Below, piece after piece: positions 28,369 to 34,848 of a DNA stretch of 64,000 bases. The stretch lies in assembly GCA_900766005.1 (NCBI GenBank), contig CAAFTU010000071.1:62001-126000 (forward strand). Reading direction: 5' to 3'. This stretch comes from an uncultured Bacteroides sp. (GTDB taxonomy: Bacteria; Bacteroidota; Bacteroidia; Bacteroidales; Bacteroidaceae). The notes beneath the pieces are model-generated. The model was not told where the DNA came from. It did not search any database and saw nothing but the letters and a program-made list of their open reading frames with translations. Made by a program: the position numbers and the translations under genes. Each line of letters opens with the position of its first letter. The first letter of the stretch is position 1.

Positions 28369-29373
28369 ATGGTAAATTACAAAGATTTAGGATTGGTAAA
28401 CACAAGAGAGATGTTTGCTAAGGCCGTTAAAGGTGGATACGCTATCCCTGCTTTCAACTTCAACAATATGGAACAGATGCAGGCTATTATCAAGGCTGCA
28501 GTAGAAACAAAATCTCCGGTTATTCTTCAGGTATCTAAAGGTGCTCGTCAATATGCTAACGCTACTTTGCTGCGTTACATGGCACAGGGTGCTGTAGAAT
28601 ATGCTAAGGAATTGGGTTGTGCTCATCCTGAAATCGTTCTTCACCTCGACCACGGAGATACTTTCGAAACTTGCAAATCTTGCATCGATTCAGGTTTCTC
28701 TTCAGTGATGATCGACGGTTCTCACCTTCCTTACGAAGAAAACATCGCTTTGACTAAGAAGGTTGTTGAATACGCACACCAATTTGATGTAACTGTAGAA
28801 GGCGAGCTGGGTGTATTGGCTGGCGTTGAAGACGAAGTTTCTTCAGACCACCACACTTACACTGACCCTGAAGAAGTAATCGACTTCGCTACTCGTACAG
28901 GTTGCGACTCTTTGGCTATCTCTATCGGTACTTCTCACGGTGCTTACAAATTTACTCCGGAACAATGTACAATCGATCCTGAAACAGGTCGTATGGTACC
29001 TCCTCCATTGGCATTCGACGTATTGAAAGCTGTTGAAGCTAAGTTGCCGGGATTCCCTATCGTTCTTCACGGTTCTTCTTCAGTTCCTCAAGACGAAGTG
29101 GAAACTATCAACAAATATGGTGGTGCATTGAAGGCTGCTATCGGTATTCCAGAAGAATGGTTGCGTGAAGCTGCTAAGTCTGCAGTTTGCAAGATCAACA
29201 TCGACTCAGACTCTCGTTTGGCTATGACTGCTGCTATCCGCAAGACATTTGCTGAAAAACCGGCTGAATTCGACCCGCGTAAATACTTGGGCCCGGCTCG
29301 TGACAACATGGAAAAACTGTACAAGCACAAAATCATCAACGTATTGGGTTCAGACAACAAGTTGGCTGAATAA
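28369..29373 (+). CDS. fba: Class II fructose-bisphosphate aldolase
   Basis: 334 residues. The enzyme reversibly splits fructose-1,6-bisphosphate in glycolysis. The zinc ligands are visible in LHLDHGDTFE and in the later SHGAYK and VLHGSSSVP segments; AIPAFNFNNMEQMQAI is the N-terminal family signature. Codon use is strongly biased toward a small set of codons (many GCT, TCT, GTA), as expected for a highly expressed gene and clearly different from neighbours. It is a single-gene unit with its own promoter and terminator. Confidence 0.97.
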   Translation: MVNYKDLGLVNTREMFAKAVKGGYAIPAFNFNNMEQMQAIIKAAVETKSPVILQVSKGARQYANATLLRYMAQGAVEYAKELGCAHPEIVLHLDHGDTFETCKSCIDSGFSSVMIDGSHLPYEENIALTKKVVEYAHQFDVTVEGELGVLAGVEDEVSSDHHTYTDPEEVIDFATRTGCDSLAISIGTSHGAYKFTPEQCTIDPETGRMVPPPLAFDVLKAVEAKLPGFPIVLHGSSSVPQDEVETINKYGGALKAAIGIPEEWLREAAKSAVCKINIDSDSRLAMTAAIRKTFAEKPAEFDPRKYLGPARDNMEKLYKHKIINVLGSDNKLAE

Positions 29374-29412
29374 TTCTTATACGTTAGGATTTAGATAAGA
29401 GTTTTGATTGTT

Positions 29413-29448
29413 AAAACTGCAATCGTCTTCGGATGATTGCAGTTTTTT
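29413..29448 (+). terminator. fba terminator
   Basis: A 12-bp stem (AAAACTGCAATC with GATTGCAGTTTT) is followed by a T run. Its core TGCAATCGTCTTCG closely resembles the terminator at 34801-34843. Confidence 0.88.
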
Positions 29449-29524
29449 TGTGCTTGCATGGTTCTGTTGTTTCCTCTCATCTCCTTCTCTCTGTTTTTCT
29501 CTGCTTTCCTTCTCTTCTCTTCTC

Positions 29525-29564
29525 TTTTCTTTTCTTTTCTTTTCTTTTCTTTTCTTTTCTTTTC
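29525..29564 (+). repeat. (TTTTC)8 simple sequence repeat in a polypyrimidine tract
   Basis: Eight perfect TTTTC units lie in a nearly pure pyrimidine tract that runs from about 29475 to 29574. Such tracts slip during replication and can form triplex DNA. There is no start codon or promoter within 500 bp downstream, so a phase-switch role is not supported. Confidence 0.9.
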
Positions 29565-29675
29565 TTTTTCCTTTCATTAGCTGAGTGACTGCATCTTCTT
29601 ATAGTGTGAAGGAGTGTCGGTGAAAGGTTCATTGTAACTTGCTAAAAATAATTTAATTACGATGAACTGTCATTG

Positions 29676-29784
29676 GGTGATAGGTGAAAGAATAGGGAGT
29701 GAAAGGTGAAAGAACGGAAGGTGAGAGGTGAAAGGATAGCGGTTGATAGGTGAATGAACGGAAGCTGAAAGGTGAAAAACGGTA
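29676..29784 (+). repeat. Degenerate tandem repeat, about five units of 21-23 bp
   Basis: Five head-to-tail units follow the pattern GGTGAnAGGTGAAAGAACGG, each itself made of a doubled GGTGAAAG-like core. They are contiguous, with no unique spacers. The second and fourth units are most alike at their 3' half (GAACGGAA). Confidence 0.8.
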
Positions 29785-29860
29785 AACCGATTTAGGAAGT
29801 ATCACGCCGAAGTGTCAACCGTTTTAGTACAGGCAGAGACAAAGAGTTGCAAGATAGCGC

Positions 29861-29926
29861 TTAAAAAGCATAGGTTTAGGGAGTAAAAAGCATAGGTTTA
29901 TGGGATGAAAACCTATAGGTTTGTAG
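29861..29926 (+). repeat. Three 22-bp direct repeats (AAAAAGCATAGGTTTA type)
   Basis: Two units share TAAAAAGCATAGGTTTA. A third, diverged unit (AAAACCTATAGGTTTG) follows at the same spacing of 22-23 bp. Confidence 0.75.
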
Positions 29927-29930
29927 TTGC

Positions 29931-29994
29931 TAAAGTGGCACTTTATGACCTTTAAAGTGCCACTTTGTGGTCTTTAATATGGCACTTTATGAAG
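29931..29994 (+). repeat. Three 22-bp direct repeats with GGCACTTT/AAAGTGCC symmetry
   Basis: Units begin at 29931, 29953 and 29975, exactly 22 bp apart. Each contains an almost palindromic AAAGTGGCACTTT or AAAGTGCCACTTT core, so every unit can also form a small hairpin. Confidence 0.85.
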
Positions 29995-30140
29995 TGTATT
30001 TTCAAAAGCGTCTAATTCCATAAATTAGATTATTATTTTGAAATATAGAATTATCTGCTTATCTTCACGATTTGTTTATATGCACTTCATCGGTACTCAC
30101 AACGAATATGATAAGATAGATTGCTCTAATATTTAGGATT

Positions 30141-30506
30141 ATGACAAAGATACAAAATCAAAGCCAATATGAATGGGCTGTGAAAAGAGTGGAAGAGCTT
30201 CTGCCATTGGTGAAAGATGATACTCCATTGAATGACCCGAACAGTATAGAATTGGAACTTCTGTCTAATTTAGTTGCTGATTATTCTGAAGAACATTTCT
30301 CTTTAGGAGAACCTTCACTTGTCGATGTTCTCAAGCTTCGTATGTTTGAAATGGGGTTGAACCAAAAGTCACTTGCTGAATTAATAGGTGTTAGTCCTTC
30401 GCGTCTCAGTGATTACATTTCAGGAAAATGTGAACCAACCCTGAAAGTTGCGAGAGAAATAAGCCGGAAGTTGAATATTGATGCCAATATAGTATTGGGA
30501 GTATAA
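30141..30506 (+). CDS. higA: HigA-like XRE-family antitoxin/regulator, no toxin partner seen
   Basis: 121 residues. A helix-turn-helix of the XRE/Cro type occupies about residues 65-118 (MGLNQKSLAELIGVSPSRLSDYISGK). The N-terminal part (YEWAVKRVEELLPLV, DPNSIELELLSNLVADYSEEHF) matches the HigA-type antitoxins in which this region contacts the toxin. HigB toxins are normally encoded just upstream. No such gene exists in the preceding 767 bp, nor directly downstream, where only a partial copy of this gene lies. It may be an orphan antitoxin, a solitary regulator, or act with a toxin elsewhere. Confidence 0.8.
   Translation: MTKIQNQSQYEWAVKRVEELLPLVKDDTPLNDPNSIELELLSNLVADYSEEHFSLGEPSLVDVLKLRMFEMGLNQKSLAELIGVSPSRLSDYISGKCEPTLKVAREISRKLNIDANIVLGV
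30202..30291 (+). repeat. 90-bp direct repeat, copy 1 (inside higA)
   Basis: Residues about 21-50 of the HigA-like protein. The segment is repeated 328 bp downstream at 30530-30619 with a single base difference (A to T). Confidence 0.95.
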
Positions 30507-30529
30507 GGGAATGAATAGCCCTTTAGCAT

Positions 30530-30619
30530 TGCCATTGGTGAAAGTTGATACTCCATTGAATGACCCGAACAGTATAGAATTGGAACTTCTGTCTAATTTA
30601 GTTGCTGATTATTCTGAAG
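30530..30619 (+). pseudogene. Partial duplicate of the higA-like gene
   Basis: 89 of 90 bases match 30202-30291, but the flanks are unrelated: the copy lacks the gene's start and its DNA-binding half. It starts 23 bases after the higA stop. The near identity points to a recent duplication or a deletion between longer copies. Confidence 0.85.
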
Positions 30620-30775
30620 TCGTATCTACATTTTAGGTTCAAAGTTCGTGAAAGACATTCTTACCTTTTACTATGAAATTCTCCCTGTTGGGAATACTCA
30701 GAATCTTTATTCGTAGACGATGCATATGCCGAACATACAAGTTTGTAAAAGAAGTTGAAACTTACTCTTTTTTTT

Positions 30776-30907
30776 ATGCCAAAGCCCCGATTTTTACAAA
30801 TTGGGGCTTTGGTATTACCTAAAGAAAATGTATCTTTAGGCATATTTGATATGTTTGGAGGAAGTGCATATAGAGAAAATCCTGACTATACAATATGGAG
30901 ACGATAA
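30776..30907 (+). pseudogene. Possible 43-codon ORF or C-terminal gene fragment
   Basis: The frame runs from an ATG at 30776 to TAA at 30905-30907. Its last part (IFDMFGGSAYRENPDYTIW) has a natural amino-acid mix that looks more like a real protein end than random AT-rich sequence. The start overlaps an inverted repeat. I cannot assign a family; it may be the tail of a lost gene. Confidence 0.25.
30779..30812. repeat. Inverted repeat / hairpin
   Basis: CCAAAGCCCC pairs perfectly with GGGGCTTTGG over a 14-base loop. A run of eight T lies just before it on the plus strand, not after it, so it is not a textbook terminator in either direction. Confidence 0.6.
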
Positions 30908-30931
30908 TGTAAAATTGATAACAAGAAAATT

Positions 30932-31756
30932 ATGAAAAGATTTTTATTTATATCTATTCTATCGTTGTGCTTTAGCACAATTTGCTCATGCGCATGCTTA
31001 GATGAAATTAAAACGTTTTATACGAGTTATATGATGAATCTTTTAAAGAATGATTCAAATAATATAGCATTATGTAAAATGTATTTAACCGATGGACTAT
31101 TAACTAAAGTTCAAAGAATGGTAAATACAAGTGGCGTTGATCCAATAATACGTTCGCAAGATGTAAATGACGATGCAATTAGAACTTTAAATGTAAGAAA
31201 TATTGCAGATAGTTGGTATATGGTAAGTTATCTTTGGAATGAAAAAGATAGTACTACTGTAATTAAAATTCCATTAAAAGTGGAAAATGTTGGTGGGAAG
31301 TGTAAGATTGCGTATATTACTCCTGTTCAGAATGGAGTTCAATATGGAGATGAACTGCTATCTTATTGTGAGAATATGAAAGCATGTAAAGTAGATGAGG
31401 CTTCGGAAAAAACATTTGTAGAAAGCTTTTATAAAGTTTATATTGCATCATATTGTACTATGTGTAAAGATGTAAATGCGAAATTGTCAACTTTACGTTT
31501 ATCTAATTTGTCACATAAAGTTTTGGAACAATTTGCAAAAGCAGAATTAGAAAATCAAAAGGATGGTTTTAATGGATATGATCTTTTAATTAATAACTTT
31601 GATTTCGACTGTATGTGGTGTAAAAGTCTTAAATTTGTTCAGTTAGGAAATGATGACTTTCAAATCTCCTATCAGGTAGGAAGTAAAACTTATGAAATAA
31701 TTGTTACCATTAAAAAACAAAATAATAGATATTTGATTGATAAGATATCGTTCTGA
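30932..31756 (+). CDS. Secreted protein with two DUF3828-like repeats, unknown function
   Basis: 274 residues with an N-terminal signal sequence (FLFISILSLCFSTICSCAC); the Cys cluster near residues 18-22 makes a lipoprotein likely. Two related halves are visible. Each begins with a short aromatic helix (FYTSYMMNLL at about 29; FYKVYIASYC at about 165). Each then has a serine/leucine helix with a KV start (LLTKVQRM; LSHKVLEQF) and ends in beta strands. This resembles the DUF3828/NTF2-like layout seen in Bacteroides. Function unknown. The gene is much richer in A and T than the flanking housekeeping genes, suggesting transfer. Confidence 0.65.
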   Translation: MKRFLFISILSLCFSTICSCACLDEIKTFYTSYMMNLLKNDSNNIALCKMYLTDGLLTKVQRMVNTSGVDPIIRSQDVNDDAIRTLNVRNIADSWYMVSYLWNEKDSTTVIKIPLKVENVGGKCKIAYITPVQNGVQYGDELLSYCENMKACKVDEASEKTFVESFYKVYIASYCTMCKDVNAKLSTLRLSNLSHKVLEQFAKAELENQKDGFNGYDLLINNFDFDCMWCKSLKFVQLGNDDFQISYQVGSKTYEIIVTIKKQNNRYLIDKISF

Positions 31757-31912
31757 ATGAAAGGGACATTCTCAAATAAATTATAATCTTTTTGTTTGAA
31801 GGTAACACTGGGTTAAGTAAATTTTCAGACATGGCAAACGTAGGCGTTAAATTATAATGTAGCGTATTATTTAACCTTTTTCTTGACATGCAAAAATAAG
31901 ATTTATCTAACA

Positions 31913-31920
31913 TAACTTTG
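31913..31920 (+). promoter_or_regulatory. -7-like box next to the thioredoxin-fold gene start
   Basis: TAACTTTG matches TAnnTTTG only six bases before the ATG at 31927. If used, the mRNA would have almost no leader. No -33 TTTG lies at 19-21 bases, so this is tentative. Confidence 0.3.
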
Positions 31921-31926
31921 TCTATT

Positions 31927-32847
31927 ATGAAAACATTCTTAAAAAATAAAAAATATATACTTTTTATCTTTCTTCAATCTTTCCTTGTTAGTTTTATAGC
32001 AACTCCTCTTCGAGGGTATAATTTTGAATGGAGCTCTTTTGCCGGTTTTCTGGTTTATTGTATATATACATGGTTTGCCATCCATCGATATCGTAATTAT
32101 CTGTCACCTGCCCGTATAGTCTTAATCACTCTTGTTGGTTTAAGCATATTGGAGTTACCTGTTCGTATCATTTACTTTAATAGTACTTTCTTTAGCTTAC
32201 CTGATTTCCTTATGAGAATAGCAGGTGTTTTATGTGCATATTTTTGCCATTCCCGCCAAAGAAGTATTCAAGTAGCATGTCTTTCAATAGGATTTTTAGT
32301 TAATATATTTATGAGTTTCGGTATTTTCCATCCGATGAGTGGGTGGGACATGTGGATGAATAAAGTAAATACAGGACATTTTATACCTACTATATCACCC
32401 ACTACATTAAGACAAGATTTTTGGAAAGATGCAATCAATGATCAGCGTATTTCATTGGCAGAACACCATAAAGGGAAGGTTACACTGATTGAATTTTGGA
32501 CCGAATCTTGTGGAGTATGCTGGAGTGGTTTTCCTCGGTTGCAGCAACTGCATGATAAATATTGTAACCATCCTCAAATACTTATTTCTTCTGTTCACGT
32601 AGCATATAATAAAGCCAATCGAAATAATGTCTCAGCCAGTCACATGTTGCAACAGAAAAACTACACCTTTCCTGTGTATAGTATTCCGGCTACGAGTTCC
32701 ATCTTAAAGGAATTAGATATCAAATCTTTTCCTCGTTTTATTTTGCTTGATACACAAGGAAGAGTTGTAATGAATGGTGGTTTTAATCTTCAGTTGATTG
32801 AAGAAAAAATTGGAGAACTTACTAGAGATGTCCAGATAAGTGACTAA
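31927..32847 (+). CDS. Membrane-anchored TlpA-like thioredoxin-fold protein
   Basis: 306 residues from the ATG at 31927; an in-frame TTG at 31918 would add three. About four hydrophobic segments fill residues 10-130. A periplasmic thioredoxin-like domain follows, with the redox pair in FWTESCGVCWSGFPRLQQL (CGVC) and the cis-Pro loop at KSFPRFIL. TlpA/ResA relatives reduce or isomerise disulfides of exported proteins. The membrane-plus-thioredoxin design recalls DoxX- or ScsB-like reductants, but the membrane part is not one I recognise. Its 3' end overlaps the convergent minus-strand gene by 26 bases. It lies in the AT-rich island. Confidence 0.75.
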   Translation: MKTFLKNKKYILFIFLQSFLVSFIATPLRGYNFEWSSFAGFLVYCIYTWFAIHRYRNYLSPARIVLITLVGLSILELPVRIIYFNSTFFSLPDFLMRIAGVLCAYFCHSRQRSIQVACLSIGFLVNIFMSFGIFHPMSGWDMWMNKVNTGHFIPTISPTTLRQDFWKDAINDQRISLAEHHKGKVTLIEFWTESCGVCWSGFPRLQQLHDKYCNHPQILISSVHVAYNKANRNNVSASHMLQQKNYTFPVYSIPATSSILKELDIKSFPRFILLDTQGRVVMNGGFNLQLIEEKIGELTRDVQISD

Positions 32848-33382
32848 TATCATCAGTCTGATACTTTAGTTCATATAAGTCATATATATCAAAGTCAATG
32901 AAATATTTGACGTGTTGAATGTTCTTACTATCTTTATTAAAAAAGGCTTTATCGTTTTTGATCATAGCTTTTTCAAAATGTTCTATTTGTCTTACAGGTA
33001 TTTTTATAGATTTATCAAACGAGATCATTATCCATTTCAGCTCCCCACTGCATAATTCATAATACAGGGATAATGTTATGTAACAGTCTTTAGTTGTGAT
33101 ACTTCCTTGAATATAGGGTAAAAGGTATTTTTGAATATAATCTTTTTTATTTACAAGTGTTCGATTGGGCCATAATTTATATTTTACAATTAATTCAATT
33201 GAACTTGGAGCAGTGCTATCAAAAGGAACTCCATTTCTATATATAAAAATCTTATTATCAATAGTGTCTGTGATGTAAGTAGCTGCTGCTCTTTGCTTCT
33301 GTGGGATACTTACCGTTTCTTGGCTCATTATACTTAACGTGAGCATTAGAAATATACCAGTTAAATAAATTATCTTTACCAT
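32822..33382 (-). CDS. Secreted protein, tandem paralogue 1, unknown function
   Basis: 186 residues with a signal peptide (cleavage after about residue 20, IMSQE). It is clearly related to the gene at 33525-34058. Shared blocks include FIYRNGVPF, KLWPNRTLV, LPYIQGSITTK, LYYELCSGELKWI, HFEKAMIKNDKAFFN and the near-identical end ELKYQTD. This copy has an extra tail (ISHLSGHL) coded within the overlap with the convergent thioredoxin-fold gene. I think of the Bacteroides DUF5043-type secreted proteins but cannot confirm the family. No catalytic motif is visible. Confidence 0.7.
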   Translation of the reverse strand: MVKIIYLTGIFLMLTLSIMSQETVSIPQKQRAAATYITDTIDNKIFIYRNGVPFDSTAPSSIELIVKYKLWPNRTLVNKKDYIQKYLLPYIQGSITTKDCYITLSLYYELCSGELKWIMISFDKSIKIPVRQIEHFEKAMIKNDKAFFNKDSKNIQHVKYFIDFDIYDLYELKYQTDDISHLSGHL

Positions 33383-33524
33383 ATTGATTGTGCTTAGTAA
33401 TTAATTTCTTAAATAAATGGTTTTCATACATTCACAAATAAAACTATAATATATATTGATAACACTCACTTATACTACTCTGTCGTAAAAATCTGATTCA
33501 ATCAAGTTTGTTCTTAAACTTTTT

Positions 33525-34058
33525 TCAGTCGGATGATTCATCAGTCTGATACTTCAGTTCATTTAAATCATAGTCAGTCCAAACTTGAAAAAAATCAATA
33601 TCCGTAATTCCCTCCGTACTTCGGTTGAATATTGCTTTATCATCTTTCATCATGGCCTTTTCAAATCGTTCAATGGACTTTATGGGAATTGTTATTGAAT
33701 TATCATGATAAATCGCTATCCATTTTAAATTTCCTGAAGACAATTCATAATAAAGGCGCATAGATAAATAGGAGTTTTTAGTTGTTATTTCTCCATTGAT
33801 ATATGGTAAAATAAATTTTTTTACATATTCTTTCTCATCAACAAGTGTCCTTTTAGGCCATATTTTGTATTTTTTAGCCGCTACGTCCGGACTTGGAGCT
33901 TTACTATTAAATGGGATTCCTTTTCTGAAAATAAATTTCGAATCATCTGATTCGATTATCTCATACGTTTCAGTTTCTCCTTTTTCGTATGATATTTCTT
34001 GTGCCATGATATTTAAGGCCAAAAACAGTAACACTATAATACAATATATCGTTTTCAT
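33525..34058 (-). CDS. Secreted protein, tandem paralogue 2, unknown function
   Basis: 177 residues with a signal peptide (cleavage about residue 19, IMAQE). It is the upstream member of the tandem pair; roughly half of the positions match paralogue 1, so the duplication is old. The conserved WP-RTLV, YI-G-ITTK and LYYEL-SG-LKWI motifs suggest a compact alpha/beta domain. The 142-bp gap between the two copies holds no obvious terminator. An AAAGGATG stretch precedes the start. Function unknown. Confidence 0.7.
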   Translation of the reverse strand: MKTIYCIIVLLFLALNIMAQEISYEKGETETYEIIESDDSKFIFRKGIPFNSKAPSPDVAAKKYKIWPKRTLVDEKEYVKKFILPYINGEITTKNSYLSMRLYYELSSGNLKWIAIYHDNSITIPIKSIERFEKAMMKDDKAIFNRSTEGITDIDFFQVWTDYDLNELKYQTDESSD

Positions 34059-34133
34059 ATTTTCATCCTTTGGTTTTAATGTTTTTACAAGTTTAAGTGC
34101 TTTTTTATAGCAGTAGTGCCGTAGGATTATAAT

Positions 34134-34448
34134 TTACGTCTTTGCTATATCTTTATTCTTTATGAGTTTTTTGTGAATTATACAGAAAAATGAAAAATTA
34201 AGTTTCCTGTCTATTTTATTGGTTAATACAATATTTTCAAAGCGGAGATTAGTAATACAAAACGACAGAAGATATGCGTTTAGAGAAGAACAAATAACTA
34301 ATAATCCAGACATCTTTGACATCATTACACATATAATGAAGAATGACAGTTGCATGCTGTTTAGAACGTCATTAATAGGATAAAACAGTAAACTTACGAG
34401 AAGCATACTGCTAATCAGAGATACTATGTATCTTAGTGTTATAGCCAT
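34134..34448 (-). CDS. Possible small membrane protein
   Basis: 104 residues, with hydrophobic stretches at about 8-24, 32-52 and 56-68 and a basic C-terminus. The region is AT-rich, where chance hydrophobic frames are common, and I see no family motif. It could be the first gene of the unit with the tandem paralogues, or not a gene at all. Confidence 0.35.
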   Translation of the reverse strand: MAITLRYIVSLISSMLLVSLLFYPINDVLNSMQLSFFIICVMMSKMSGLLVICSSLNAYLLSFCITNLRFENIVLTNKIDRKLNFSFFCIIHKKLIKNKDIAKT

Positions 34449-34848
34449 TTATGCATAAGATAAAGATGTCAATTTCATGCATGTTGTACTATTAGATTAT
34501 TTGTCACAAAAATCTTGTTTTTTCTTGATTATCAAAATTCTTCTTTGATAAAAAACGTTTAGTTACAAACTCGTTCTTATCATTCATTCTCAGTAGAAAT
34601 CGAAAACCAGATTATTACTGCGCGCTTTGATATAGCTTCTAATAGTAATGAACGAATTTGGACAATCACATATGAGTCGTCATGTGCTCTATGAATAATA
34701 CTTCTAAATGGCTAAACTATCTTCATTTATTGATGGTTAGCAGTTGTTTTATATTAGTGTGTACGAATTCAAAATGAGATGAGTTTTTCAAGATATTTGA
34801 AAAAGAATTGCAATCGTCATCGAAGCGGTTGCAATTCTTTTTTGTGAG
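34449..34848. other. 400-bp AT-rich gap
   Basis: No gene is recognised. It holds a small hairpin (TTATCAAA with TTTGATAA, 34529-34551) and, at its right end, the terminator of the SusCD operon. Confidence 0.6.
34801..34843 (-). terminator. Terminator of the SusCD-thioredoxin operon
   Basis: A perfect 14-bp stem (AAAAAGAATTGCAA with its complement) has T runs on both strands, 5 bases past the stop of the last operon gene. The loop region TGCAATCGTCATCG resembles the fba terminator. Confidence 0.85.

Larger units (their letters stand above)
29374..30140. other. 767-bp gene-free, repeat-rich region
   Basis: No convincing gene is present. In order it holds the fba terminator, a pyrimidine tract with a pentanucleotide repeat, about 110 bp of degenerate 21-23-bp tandem repeats, two shorter 22-bp arrays, and about 145 bp of plain AT-rich sequence before the higA-like gene. 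The only open frame in the tract (minus strand, 29377-29577) is Lys/Arg/Glu low complexity created by the repeat. Confidence 0.7.
30507..30931. other. 425-bp region with a higA fragment and gene remnants
   Basis: No complete gene is convincing. The region contains the 90-bp higA copy, an inverted repeat at 30779-30812, and short open stretches that read like the ends of lost genes, including a 43-codon frame at 30776-30907. Confidence 0.6.

Noticed and set aside
29377..29577. Minus-strand ORF rich in Lys/Arg/Glu
   Set aside because: It is the translation of the TTTTC repeat and its purine complement; low complexity, no start context, overlaps the fba terminator.
29676..29994. Candidate CRISPR array
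   Set aside because: The repeats touch each other without unique spacers, units are only about 22 bp, and no cas gene is in the window.
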